From Rotaria sordida (taxonomy: Eukaryota; Rotifera; Eurotatoria; Philodinida; Philodinidae), in the NCBI GenBank assembly GCA_905250125.1, contig CAJNOL010000503.1:1-64000 (forward strand): a stretch of DNA of 64,000 bases, written 5' to 3'. The notes beneath the pieces were generated by a model. The model saw only the letters and a program-made list of their open reading frames with translations. It had not been told where the DNA came from and made no database searches. A program made the position numbers and the translations under genes. Numbering within the stretch: the stretch's first letter is position 1; every line of letters begins with the position of its first letter. Of this stretch, positions 22,917 to 36,200 are shown one piece after another.

Positions 22917-23924
22917 CGGTACTATCAAGGTTAGCCGCTAACAGTTATACTTTATAACGTTGAGTAAAAACGAAATAATATTAATTTTAAGTTCGAATCT
23001 CATTGATTTTGTCTGAAAATGTAAAAACAATTTTTATTATTTATCAGTATGTATATATTGTCCGTTGGATTATAATTTTTCTTTTCAATATTTTTGTGTT
23101 GAATTCATTTGTACACTTAACAATTTTCTCTCTCGTCGTCTACTCAAGAGATGTTTTCGTTTAAATTTGTTTTTTTCACTTAGCCATAATAAATAGATGC
23201 AAAAGCTGACGCGTACCCGACATTCTCGTATTTAATTACGAGGCATTGAATTTTAAATTATACATCAACATTCTGGCTGGTGTTTTTTTTATCATCGTAT
23301 AATTTCTATTATACAAAAAAAATGCTTTTCGTATTCGAAGAATTGGAATGTTTTTCCTAACGATTCTCGACATTGAATTTTCAATCAAGGTCATTTTAGA
23401 AGATTGTTTTTCTTGTAATAGTTTCATGAGTAAAAGTTTTATTGACATTGAAAATTGAAAGAATACGAAAAAACGAAATTCTTTCGTTTGTATCTTTTTA
23501 CGTTCTATTGTCTTCGTTTCTCTATGTTTTGTTTTTTCTTGTTAAGTCGCCGATATTACAGTATGCAAAAGATTGACGCTGTCTTTTTTCTATATGTAAC
23601 TCAATAAAAAAAAATATTCTTTGTATATCCAAAATTTCAATGTTGTTTGACAAAAGTATGTTTTTTTTTCTCTTCTATATTCGATTGATTGACTATCAAA
23701 TACAACGATAGATGAAGTCGATTCTATTTTGTCCTCAATGATTTTTTTTCATATATTTGCATCAGCTGGTAAGTTGATACATTTTTTTTTCCTTCCCATT
23801 ATGATTAACAGCTGAAACATTAGGTCTTTCTTATTACGATCTTTCATTTCTTATTTTTTGCCCGACATTCATCAATATTCTAGATTATTATTATTATTAT
23901 GATATAAGGTAATAAGTATTCATT
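22917..23924. other. Spacer upstream of the MAP3K gene
   Basis: T-rich sequence with no recognised gene. The minus-strand open frame 23236-23448 has no family resemblance. An ATT/TTA run (about 23884-23900) lies just before the MAP3K start. Confidence 0.35.
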
Positions 23925-26900
23925 ATGGCAAATCAATCTGATTCATTAGCAATAACTGAAGCTAATCCACAGCTAACAATTCAACGTAAAAAACCACAAG
24001 AACAAAGAAAAGTATTTTCAATTTCAAGTTTTTGTTTTATATAATGAATGAAAAATCTAATTTTAGACGTTGAAATTTGAGCTTGATGGTCAAGTTAGAG
24101 CATGCTGTTTGTCAAAACCATTTACATATTGTGATTTACTTAAATGTATTGAAAATTTATTTGGTAATCATACATTATCATCGATTGGTCCTATTCAATG
24201 TTTATTGTCACGTAATGATGCATTACGTTTACCAATTACAAATGATAAAGATTTAAAGAAAGTACTTACTACAATTGAAAAAAATGGATCAAATAAACTG
24301 AATTTTCTTTTAACAAGAAAAAAACCTCATACGATATCTCGAGTTATATCAATTAATAATTATGATGATTCAGGTTCAATGTCTGATGATGGACAAACTA
24401 TTGAACTTGATGATATTGGTCTTGATTCACCACCACCTGGTACTATTACACCACAAAAAAGTCCTACAATAACAACAACAAATACAATTAGTCAAACAAA
24501 AATATCAAAAGATGGAGGACTTTTTATACCGGAACCAGTTAGTTTTATTTTACAAAAAAAAAAATTCGTTTTTCTCAATAATATTTGTAATAGAATGATG
24601 ATACATATTCAAGTGGTAGTTCATCTGTTGCCAGTCGAGATTCGAGTAGAAGTAAATATAATTCAAGACGACATTTACCAAGTAAAATTTTTTTATTTTT
24701 ATTTCAATTAATCTATTCTTTCTTCATAGCTACGTCGTTTGTTAGACTTAGAGCATCATCAGATGCAAGTAGTGGTAGTGGCATAAATTCAAGTAGCAGT
24801 TCATCTCAAACAAATTTAAATGAATTCTTATGTACACCATGTTCTTGTTCTAGTCGTCAGCATAAATGTAATAGAATTATATCAAAAGAATTTTGTTAAT
24901 TGTATTGTATTTGCTTTGTTTTCGTTTAGCACCACAAACACCCACTAATTGGAAATTAGGTCGACAATTAGGACAAGGTAAATATAAAGAAAAATGAGTT
25001 AGTACAAATCACCAGATGGGTCAAAAAACTTTTTATTTTCTGATAGTCTCAAAGTATCGGGTTTGCACACTAAATTTAAATGCGTCGTGTTTATGTGTCG
25101 TGTACTTCAGCATAAAAATGTATCGTATAGGAATTTGTCGCGTTCTTTCTGCTGACTATTCGTTTACCGTTTCGTTATGCACACACTACGATATATAAAC
25201 GACGCAGTTAAACGTACAAAGGATAAATTTTCAAAATATTCATTTTTTCTAGATTATTTCTCGATAATTTTTTTTGTCGAGAAACTGCTAATGTCGATCC
25301 ATGATCGAGAGAGGACTACCCTGAAGCGATTTGATGCAAATCGCACCAACTTGAGATCGGGCAGATCCCAGAATCTGACCTGCTTGAGTTTTCAGAATAG
25401 AAACACTTAAGTGGAATTAAATTGAAAAAAATCGAAATATACTTTTGCAAAAGAACCAATAGAAAATGTGTTGCAGTGAGCTCCTCGTATCGCACTTTAA
25501 TGTGCCGTACGATGTGTCGCAATTCACGACACATGCGACACATTTTTACTTTACGTGTGTTTTCCTGAAATTTGGAATTATTGTGTTATAGATTATGTGT
25601 TTGCCGCCCTTGGAATTAGATTTTCACTCTTCTGAAGTTCGAATTATTTCACATGTTAGAATTCGCGCCCACGAGAAGCGACGAATATAGTTAAGATGCA
25701 TTTTCTTCTCTCTCTATTTATTCTTTGACAAAATAAACTTTTATATACTCACATGAAAAAACAAGGACAAAGTCGAAAAGAACACAAAGGTTAATCAAGG
25801 ACAAAGAAAAGCAAGAGAAACGAAATAACAGAAACGAAAATATCAAAGAAAAGAAAATAGATAGGATCGAGATGCATGTAATATCGGCGCCAGAAGTCAG
25901 TGCACTCGAATGCTTTTTGAATAACTGTCGGTAGGAATAAGTTAGGGACCTGCGGTTTTCAGCAATCGAAAGAGGAGATATGGGGGCATCTTTTTCTCCG
26001 ATATTGTAAAAGACAAAATCTTTTTAAAACCAATCATTTCCGAGAAACATTCGAAAAAAATGCATGAGCCTGGTCTGCTGTTCTGATGAAATTTTGATAT
26101 TGACATATGATTTGGATAGAGGGACTTCAGATCTGTTGTTCAAGACACAATGCGAATTGTTATCATTTCACATTCTAACGCTGAACCAATGAAATCATGC
26201 ACTGGCTTACTTAAATAATACGAAATTGTGCTCATTTTCAGCTAAATTTTTTTACTTTTTTTCAAAATTTCATCAGAACGACAGACCAGTTTCATGAATT
26301 TTTTTCAAATGTTTTCCGGATATGATTGGTTTTAAAGAGGTTTTATTTTACACATTTTTGGGGAAAAAAGACGGCCCCATGTCTCCTCTTTTGATTGCTG
26401 AAACTCGCAGGTCTCTAATTTGTTCCTATCGAAAGTTATTCAAAAAACATCCGAGTACATTGACTTCTGGCGTCGATAGTAGTAAGAATACACCGAAACA
26501 CCATCGGAAAAGAAAATTCGGATAAAATACTGCTCCAAAGTTCTCAATATGTCTGCGTACTCCTGTAATTGTTTTCATAATTATCTTTTGTACTTAGGGG
26601 ATCGACCAAAAGCTCTAAGCCGGATGGTTAAAAGACCTTGTCGGATAAGGTAACTTATTCAGAAATGAAAAACCAAATAGGCCATGTTGTAGAACTTTTT
26701 GAGGCACGTCGAATGGTATATAGCAAATCCTGTTTTCATAAGACTTTGAAGGAACTAGAGTCAATTTACTGATAAGCGACTACACATCCACACTCCAGCA
26801 TGATAGGTTACTGAATAGTGTAGTCCTTAGTATTAGTCGAAAATATTTGTAGAATTTTTTTTTTCACATATGATTTTGTAGAGTTTTTGACGGACTACAA

Positions 26901-29900
26901 CCTTATATACGTAGCATTTTCGGCCATCTTGTGTGTATGTAGTCGTCTATGAGTGAATTGACTCTAGTTCCTTCAAAGTCTTATGAAAATAGGATTTACG
27001 ATATATCATTCGACGGGTCTCAAAAAGCTCTACAACATGGTATATTTGGTTTTTCATTTCTGAATAGATTACCTTTTCCAACAAGGTCTTTTAAACACTG
27101 GGCGGAGAACTTTTGGTCAACCCTAAGTATAATAACAGAAAATACTTCATTTTTCCGTACATTTCTTAATAGTTCTCAGTACTTCTGTATATTTCGGAAG
27201 TACAGAGGCGTACTTTTTCCTCTTTGACAAATCATTGATTATGACTTGAATTCATCGATGATAGTATTACGAGCCATACGATCACATTTACTATGATTTG
27301 ATACTATCGAAATGGTTTTGTTATTTGTGGTTTAACTAAAGGCATAGGCAGTGGAATCAGAAAGCTAGAAACACGTTAAACCCTATCCTTGATTCAGGTA
27401 TTGTAGGCTATGATAGGCTCAAACATTTGTTTTTTCGTTCCATTAAATTGACAGATTTATGCAGTTCAAAGGCAATTAGTAACATTTTTCGTAATGCAGC
27501 AGACTTAGAAAATGTTCCTAGTGGAAACATGGAATTTTGTATGACTAAATGTTGGGCGTAACCCTAGGCGAACATCTTGTAAGCAAGATCTTGGCCAAGA
27601 TACAGAAAAATTAACAAATATTGGCAAATTTAGATACAAGACAATTGCATTATCTTGTATCAAGATCTGTAATTAAATCTTAGGTACAGATTTATAAGAT
27701 CTTGGCTAAAATATACATGGTCCAAAACCGATCCTGATAATTCGTCTATGAGTGTTTCTAAAGGCTTCTAAAATAGCCTCTCCGATGTAAGATTTGACGC
27801 TGACTATAATTTTGAAGTCCAATTTCTCCTACAAATGTAAGAAACCAAGTTAGAGATTAATGTTTTATTCAAAAAGCGTTCGAAACCTCTGCCCTTAGAA
27901 ACACCGCTGAATAAAGATCGTGTTTTATTGAACAGTTCAGCACAATATAGTTCCGAGCAGTGGCAAAATAATCCTTAGTAAGTATTACTAAGCCAAGATG
28001 TTGGACTAGATTTTAAGGTCTTGGATAAGAAATATTACGTTCTTATATCTTAATTACATCATATAAATCTGTACCCAAGATCTCATTATAGATCTTGCTG
28101 CAAGGTAACCATGTTATCTTGTACTTAAATTTACCAAGATCTAGCTTACAAGATGTTTCACTAGGGAACGTTGTCAATAACTTGAAGTAATATTTGTTTG
28201 TTACAAATGAAGAGAAACTGTACGAGAAACTCAAGTTAAATGAACTATAACCCATGTTGTTCAAACCGCTCGAAAACCGACAGTTAACCATGGTTATCCT
28301 GCATAGTTTTTTTTATATCACACCGCATGAATATTTTTGACTCTTACAAAATTGTTAGATTTTAGTCGAAATTGTGCCCTATCTAAATGAGAGCGCGCTG
28401 AAGTTTTTGCATCAGCTACAACAGTTAAATTCGCTTAGTTTTCGACTTTGATGTTTTATTAAAGGTGGTACCACAAAAATAGCTAATAGTTAGATAACTC
28501 ACTCAATAGAAAAATTAGTGGCGCCATCTAACATAAATTATTGTGACACGTTAACCACTTGAATACTGCTGTCTTCAGGTTGAAGACAAGCAAAACGCAA
28601 GACTTTTTTTTCGTTCTGTTGTATTGATAAATAGCTGCGAAACGAAATGTTCATCAAGACGATTGTATCAATCCACGTTTCATATACGATAAAAAATATT
28701 CATGTATACAACTGATTCACGAAGATAGAACGGAAGAATCGGCTGGATCCAAGAGGTTAATATAGACTTTTTTAAACCTGCAATCGATTCTTTCAAGATT
28801 CAAAATAATAATTTAGCAGTGAAATTTTTAAAAAATTGATAAAAAATGAGAAAACCGTTCGAAACGTCGATTTTTTTAAAGAACCGCGATCAACCATCGG
28901 TTTTGGTGAAAAATTGACGACATGGGAAGTTGCCGAAAAAGCTTGCATGTTTAAGAAACATTTTCATCTACATGAACAAACCTACAATGTAAAGCATAAA
29001 CAGATTCCTCCTCTCTCTCTTCCTATTCTTAACATGTTCTAAAGATTGTTAAGTCTATCCTAGATTCCAAAACCTTCTACCACCTATGACTAAAGGTAAA
29101 ATTATCGGCATGTAATCGTTTACCGAAAACAATTCATTTTAGGTGCTTTTGGTAAAGTTTTTGTTTGCTATGATGTTGATACTGGTAGTGAATTAGCAAT
29201 TAAACAAATATCTATCCGTGGACTTAATTCTGAAACGACACAAGTATGCAAATTCTATTTTAAAATGAAACAAAAAAAACAACTTTCTCTTTTATATTCA
29301 TATGTAAAGAAAGTTAAAATTCTTGAATGTGAAATCAATATATATAAACAACTTGATCATGAACGTATTGTTCGATATCATGGTGCACTACAAACAGATG
29401 ATTGTTTACAAATATTTATGGAATTTATGGTAGGTGGATCTGTACGTGAACAAATATTAAATTACGGTGCATTAACAGACCAGTTAACAAAAAAATATAC
29501 AAGACAAATACTTGAAGGTCTTGTATATTTACATGAAAATTATTTTGTTCATCGTGATATTAAATGTAATTAAATTTTTTTAGAATAATAAAAGAATAAT
29601 GTCTTTTTTTGGTTTTGTGTTTTATTTAAGGTGCGAACATCTTGAGAGATATCTCAGGTAATATAAAATTAGGTGATTTCGGTACATCGAGACGACTTAT
29701 TGCTATTACCAATCAAAATCAACCAAATTCTGGAACTATTGGTAACGTATAGATTCTTGTCACATATTCATGAAATTAAATACGTAGGATACGTATGTAG
29801 ACCTGTTGTGATTCGAGTCTAGTTTACTATGATCGATAGAACTAGAGTGACAATATGATTTTTTTGTTATTTCGAAAATAATCACTTGTTTGATTTTCTG

Positions 29901-30747
29901 AAGATTTTACAAAATATGTCTTAAGGAAAAAAATACCTATATTATTCAAACCACACAAAAATTGTTGGTAGACTGTTTGGTATGATCTGATCAATTACCG
30001 GCAGTAGTTTGGTACTTTATCGATCGGTTATTTTTTGATCGCCATTCTATCACAGTATACCGGCCGCAGTGTAAACAACCATACCATATGTATAGGTATT
30101 TGATATTGACAGAGAGAAATGCAAAAACATTTTTTGACTATCATAATATAAATTTCTTGTTGAATGAAGTCATTGAAAATTTGACTGGATTCATCAAGAT
30201 CTGTATTCTTTTCTAACGGGATGTGCGTTTTTTTTATAGGTACAGCTCATTGGACAGCACCAGAAATAATTCGAGGAAATATTTTTGGACGTAAAGCAGA
30301 TATTTGGTAAGAAATTCAAATAGATTAAAAAAAAAAGAAATAATAAACATATATTATTCTTATTTTTATTTATTTAAGGAGTCTCGGTTGTACTATAGTT
30401 GAAAGTAAGTAAAAATCTAATTCATTTCGATATTTACATATTATTAATTTTTTAGTGTTAACCACTGGTCCTCCATGGCAAAATCTACAACCAATTGCAG
30501 CTATATTTCATATAGCTACGTCTGAAAAACCTGAGTAAATAAAAGAAAAAAAATCTATTCAATAATTTATGTGAATTTTAGATATAAATTACCAGAAAAT
30601 GTATCCTCTTTAGCAAGAGAATTTATTGATCTATGTCTAACAAAAGATTATCATCAACGACCAACAGCATTAGATCTTATATGTCATCCATTCTTAGATA
30701 ATATTCGTTTTCATCATCATTATCATCGTTCAGATGCTCTTCAATAG
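23925..30747 (+). CDS. MAP3K2/3-like: MEKK2/3-type MAP kinase kinase kinase (PB1 plus kinase)
   Basis: Twelve exons: 23925-24011, 24067-24537, 24594-24681, 24730-24867, 24930-24977, 29143-29243, 29310-29565, 29631-29741, 30240-30306, 30379-30404, 30456-30534, 30582-30747. All junctions keep frame and give 545 residues. Residues about 30-112 are a PB1 domain ([19 protein letters not shown] and on), the dimerisation domain of MEKK2/3. A Ser-rich linker follows. The kinase starts near residue 270 with GQGAFGKV, then the catalytic lysine in AIKQI, ECEI (helix C Glu), [24 protein letters not shown] and DIWSLGC. The usual HRDIKGAN has Cys for Gly. Known role: phosphorylates MEK5/MKK kinases in stress and ERK5 signalling. 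The fifth intron (24978-29142) is 4.2 kb, lies inside the Gly-rich loop codon and carries three foldback elements. AATAAA is near 31209. Confidence 0.93.
25881..26480. mobile_element. Foldback element E in the MAP3K intron
   Basis: Arms of about 190 bp run inwards from ATATCGGCGCCAGAAGTCA (25881) and from the matching right end TGACTTCTGGCGTCGATAG (26461-26479). Both arms include a GACCTGC(A/G)-TTTCAGCAATC block and an AAACCAATCAT block in opposite orientation. There is no coding sequence. It shares arm sequence with element C, so the window holds two copies of one family. Confidence 0.85.
26593..27127. mobile_element. Foldback element F, TA-flanked, in the MAP3K intron
   Basis: Terminal inverted repeats are CTTAGGGGATCGACCAAAAG on the left and CTTTTGGTCAACCCTAAG on the right. 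Both ends are bordered by TA (26591-26592 and 27128-27129), as expected for a Tc1/mariner-type target duplication. Long complementary arms continue inside (TTGACTCTAGTTCCTTCAAA on the right pairs with TTTGAAGGAACTAGAGTCAA on the left). No transposase is present, so it is a non-autonomous copy. Confidence 0.87.
27562..28166. mobile_element. Foldback element G in the MAP3K intron
   Basis: Ends are CCCTAGGCGAACATCTTGTA on the left and TACAAGATGTTTCACTAGGG on the right. Imperfect arms of about 150 bp follow, rich in CAAGATCTTGG-like words that are themselves small palindromes. There is no coding sequence, and no target duplication is clear. Confidence 0.8.
28167..29142. other. Remaining right part of the MAP3K long intron
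   Basis: No gene is recognised. The open frame 28836-29042 has no family resemblance. The intron ends at TTCATTTTAG (29142) before the exon that completes the Gly-rich loop. Confidence 0.4.
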
Positions 30748-31421
30748 ATTTAACAAAAAAAGAAAATTTGCTGATTTTATCTTTCAAGCAATCTCATTCA
30801 ATGTTTTTAATGCTGATATTCCTTGTGTTTATTGTATTTCTCATTTACCACTAGTTGTCACTATGTAAAAACTATTCACATAGTTCGACATGGAAAAAAA
30901 GTTTGTTAGCGTAGCTCCTTTGGAGCTGAAATGTGGAATTCATATATATTCTTAAACCTTAATATTCTAATGCATCATATATAAACTGAAAAATTTCGTG
31001 TGTACTGTTGTTGTTATCATTGATAATCAATGACAAGAGCGAGACTTTGTTATTTATGTCTACATTTAAAACAGAAAATTGTTTTTGTTTGAGAGCGTCC
31101 TATTTTTCTTTTGCATGGTTGCTATTTGCTTATTATCTTTCATTTTTTTGTAAAATCGTTTTCCGTAATTCAACATTCTTATTATTATAATCATTGAATT
31201 AATTGGCGAATAAATCTGTTTGACATATCCATTACAGTTACAGAAGATCTTACGTACTATTATATATATATATATTAATCAGCTCGCAAACAATGATGTT
31301 GATTATCTTTCAAAATTATAACTTGATCAATTTTTCAGAAAAACTAGAAACTCTGACACCTATTATTCTTAATTGCTAAAGTCTCTAATGGATGGATGTC
31401 TGTAATGGGAGCCTACGTTAC
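30748..31421. other. 3' flank of the MAP3K gene
   Basis: It probably contains the 3' untranslated region. AATAAA lies at 31209-31214, and a (TA)n run lies at about 31261-31275. No other feature is seen. Confidence 0.4.
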
Positions 31422-32070
31422 GCTCCACTCTAGTTCAATCAAATAAGCTGATTTTTTGGGTAGAGATAGAATTTTATTCAAAATTTCTTTTATACGAATA
31501 ATGTAAACAAACACTTCTATTAGGTATTATTGTTGATTTCACTAAAGAAATTTTATCTGTTATTATGTAAGAGAAATACATATGAAGGCTTCTATAGATA
31601 ATTTCTAGTTGTTACTTAAGAAAGCAACAAGAAGAAATTAAAACAAGTTCTATGAGTGATATAGCATTAATGCAAATAGACCAAATTTTAAGAACTAGCA
31701 TTTTTAAATGGCACAAGTCATGTCTGAAAAGTAAAACGCATAATTAAAGTCCTTTGGATATTGAATCATCAACTTCTTCGACAAAGGCAGTGTTTCAGGC
31801 TTGAAAATTTGGTCTATTTGGGTCAATATTATATCATTTATAGAACTTGTTTTGATTTCTTCTTGTTGCTTTCTTAAGTAACAACTAAAAATTATCTACG
31901 AAAGCCTTCATATGTATTTTTCTTACATGATAACAGATGAAATTTCTTTAGTGAATTACCAATAATACCTAATAGAAGTATTTGTTTACATTATTCGTAT
32001 AAAAAAAATTTTGAATAAAATTCTATCACTACCCAAAAAAATCAGCCCATTTGATTGAACTGGAATGGAT
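31422..32070. mobile_element. Foldback element H, about 650 bp
   Basis: Complementary arms run from both ends almost to the centre near 31750. AGTTCAATCAAATAAGCTGA on the left faces TCAGCCCATTTGATTGAACT on the right, and AAGCAACAAGAAGAAAT faces ATTTCTTCTTGTTGCTT nearer the middle. There is no coding capacity. It lies between the MAP3K and TAF5 genes, which converge on it. Confidence 0.85.
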
Positions 32071-33260
32071 ATATTTGATTGTTTATCATAGTGCTATTTG
32101 TGAGACATCTTGCATATTTTGTTTTTTTTTCTAATTTTATACTCTGCTGACCAGAGTTACCTGTCAAAAAATATATCTCTAAACGAGTTGAAGTTAAGAA
32201 TTATCGTGATGTTACAAAGTTATATGAGAAGGGTTTTCAAAGAAGATCTAGTATTCAATTTACTGTTTGTCTTCCTTTTTATTGTAGTAAAATTAATGTA
32301 GTAAAACAACTTTGTTCGCGTACCGAATATAAAGTTCTAAAAATGAACAAGTTACAGTGCTTTTTAATTTCTATAGATACCAGATAAAGTAACAAAAAAC
32401 AATTCAATGATAAATTTCTTTGGAAAAAAAAGAGTTGTTCAAAACTATGAATATGTCTATGATTTAATCTTACTGTGTTGCTATTTGTAAATCTTGAAGA
32501 TTGAATTTTTGAAAATATTCAAAAACCGACCAAAAATTTAAAATTTCTGGAAACGTAGCCATAAAATTGGCTATAAGTTTGAAATATTGTTCATCCCAAT
32601 AGCGTGCTTTGAATAGTAACAATACTGTGCTACTAAGAACCGCAAAGTAATTTCTAATAACTCATAGCCTATTTATTAAAGAAGCTGTAGAAATGAAAAA
32701 AATTCTAAAAGTAAAATATTAAAATATCTTTTTTTTATCCGAAAAAATATTAACTAGAAAAGATGTATAAAGAGAAATAAAAAACAGCAGACAATGTAGA
32801 CACTCAGCAGTCATAATTATTACTATTAGTTTGTTTCAAATGAATTCGTTTTTATAAATGCAAATTTCGTCACTTAGAATTACGTTCTTTCAAACAATAA
32901 AATAATGTCTGTCATCTATACACTTTGTTAGAAACTATCCTTGACTATGTCTTATAGAATCTATGGAACTACCATAGACTTCTCTCATAGTCCATGGAAA
33001 AGACTTGCCAAATCAATCATTTTTATGACCGAATCTATGGATTTCCGATGGCAATCCGAGTCGCAATGAATTCTAATATTTTTGTCTTATATTTCAACAC
33101 CTCTTTCAGATTGAATTTTACAAAATTTAACTTCTACTAGCTCTTTACATCATCAATTTTTATCCAATCTATGACACCATATTTTGTTTTGCTTTACAAA
33201 ACGTCTGAATTTCATTGTCTTTTGATCGTTTTTTAAAAATTATATATATTGTTTATTTAT
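32071..33260. other. Gene-free spacer between element H and TAF5
   Basis: No gene is recognised; the open frame 32110-32301 lacks any family resemblance. AT-rich throughout, with a TTTAT run close to the TAF5 stop codon. Confidence 0.4.
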
Positions 33261-36200
33261 TTATTCATTAATTAAACCAATTGCATAAAGAATATTTTCT
33301 TTTGAAAATTTTATATGAAATATTGAAGTATTTTTAGTTTTAAATAAATTTAAAAGTATTTTATTTGATGATGAATTTATATTAATTGTATCAATTAATT
33401 TTTCATCATAAATTTTTGTTATCATAAAACAATTCCATAATGAAATACTTGAATCAATACTTGATATTAATAATAAACTACCTGTTAATGGACTAAATTC
33501 AATTGAAGATATTGCTTGTTTATGTAAACATAAATGTGATATTTGTATATTATTTTGAATATCCCATAAAATAATTTCACCATTCCAACAACCTGATGCA
33601 AGAAAATGTCCATTAGGAGAAAATCGAATTGAACTTATTTGATAACGATGACCATTAAAAATTCTTACAAGTGAATTTTCATTATAAATATTCCATAAAT
33701 GTATGGTATGATCATTATGTGTTGAAGCAAGATAATTTGAATTTGGATGAAATTCAACAAGATTAATTGGACCACTATGTCCATATTCAGGATAGATTCG
33801 AAATGGACTTATTTTATCAAGTGTCCAAAGACAAATAAGACCATCGATACTACATGAAGCAAATATATAACCAGTTGAAGCAAATGTTACTATTATAGAA
33901 AAAGATAAAAAAAATTTTCTTTTTCAATAAAATTTACCATTGAGTATAGGTTGAAAATGCATTTTATATACAACAAGACATGACCAAGTATATAAATGCC
34001 ATAAACGTATTGTACAATCTTGTGAGCCAGATAATAAATATAGTTGTTTATTTGGTTCAAATGCTAATGAAAATATACTGGCTGTATGTCCAATAAGTAA
34101 ACGTTCGTTTGATATGTTTAAACATGATGTTGTATCAAGAATATCATTTTTATTTGAATGAGGAAATAGATGATGAAGTTCTTTTGCTGATTTCATTGAA
34201 TAAAGTTTATTAGTTGGATTTAATGAACAGATTAATATTTCTGATGTTTGAAAACCAATAGCTAAGAGACGACAATCATTGGATAAAGTTACACAATTGA
34301 TTATTTGTTTTGAATTTTTTAATGAATATAAACATATTGAAGGTAATTTATGAGGACCAAGACGAGGTATATTATTTAAATCAATATTGTTAGGAAGACG
34401 ATTATAATTCATTTGTGGATATAATAATGACATTTCTCGTTTAGGACATTGAACTAAAAATATAATTAAATTTTGAATATAAAAATGACGAGTTAGTAAA
34501 AGTGAGAAAAAAAAACAATCGTCAATATTGTAAAAGAATAATGGAAAAAAATCAAATTAGATTATTGAAAATATCATAGATTGATACATCAGATATAAAT
34601 TATAATCTGTTGATTTTCTTTTCATACTACCAAAGATTATTAATCTATCAAAAAGAAGAAGAAAAATCAATCAGCTCCAACATAAGAAGAAGCACACATG
34701 TCAAGACTAATTCAGATCTTGATAAGATCTCAAAAGCGATATGATTAACCTGTTTATATAACTATAAAAAATCCGAAAAAAGGTTTCGATCTTTAGCTTA
34801 TTGCTGCGGAGATATAGCAACAATACAGTACTTTTTAAGTCAATACCATAGTATCCATCAGGAACAACAAAAATAGTTCATTGTCAAAGTTTTAAATCTT
34901 TTCGTCATTTCTATACTAAGGCATGATTATCATTAAAAAAGTCTCATTTCCATCGTTTCTATCTACCGACAGAGTCGATATTCTCATGTCTGTATAGCAG
35001 AGGTGTTCATCACGGCCGAAAATCGACCGCGCTGCCATGGGCATCTCTGCTGTATAGTAGGAAATCAAAAGATCTGAAACTTTTTCAATAAATTATTCTC
35101 GTTGTTCTTAGTGTTCCTAATGGGAACCATGGTATTGACTTAAAAAAATATCGTACTGTTACATTATCTTTCCAGCAATAAGCTAATAGCCCGAAACGCC
35201 TTTCCGAGTATTCATAGCTTACTAGGATTTACATATGATGCACACAGTTCCAACTCAAAAAGCAATTAATCAACTTCATTTGAAATTCAACAGTTTCAGT
35301 ATAAATTAATCAAAGTAATATTTCATATTGGCACTCTGACTCATGATCTAGCAATTTTCAGAATTATGACATAGCGTGAGTTAAACACGAAATCGACTTG
35401 ACTCACTGTAGTTCTCTATTTATCGAATGATAAATTTAATCAGATGAAAAAGAAAAACAATCCGTTTCATACTTGGAAGCGGATCGACCGGTTTTTTTAT
35501 TGATTTTTAGGGTACTAAAGCTGACCTAGCCAAGTATTAGAAATTAATTTTGATCTAAACTAAAGATTTTTTATCTTGAAATTTTCAAGTCATTTTTCTC
35601 GACTATTTTTAATCGATTCTCAGAAAACTTTTTGTTATACCTGATGATCGATTATATTCAACTGGTAATGATTGCAATGGAAAAAGTCCAGTATATAATC
35701 GAGTAAATTGTATTGTATTAGCAACTATTGTATGAACAAAGATTGGTGTCATAGGTTGTTCAATAGTTTGAAAACGAACAATATTTGATGGAATAAATAA
35801 TTGTTGATTAATATCAATTTTAATATATTGTTGAAAAATAGATAAAAATAATGAAATTTGTGATGATGTTAAATAATATTTTGAATCTAATTTAGTTAAA
35901 TTTTTTATATAATCAATAAAATTTTCTAATTCATTACAACTTGTCATTGATAAACGTAAAAAAAATCGACTTGTACGAAATGCATTTGTTAATGGACATT
36001 GATAAAAATGTTTAGATGATTTTGAAATAAGTTTTAATTGATAAAAAAATTCTTCATGTAATAATTGAAATTTTGAATGAATAAATTGATTATAAAAATA
36101 TTGACATTCATTTATATAATTATGTTCAATTAAATCTAAATAAAAATGTACAAATAATGGAAATAAACATTGTATAAGTTCTATTTGATATGAAGAATTA

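Noticed and set aside
25016-25543. Open frames in the MAP3K long intron
   Set aside because: Located between kinase exons, overlapping on opposite strands and without family resemblance.
28836-29042. 68-aa open frame just before the kinase loop exon
   Set aside because: No resemblance to kinase N-lobes or other domains; it does not join in frame to the next exon.
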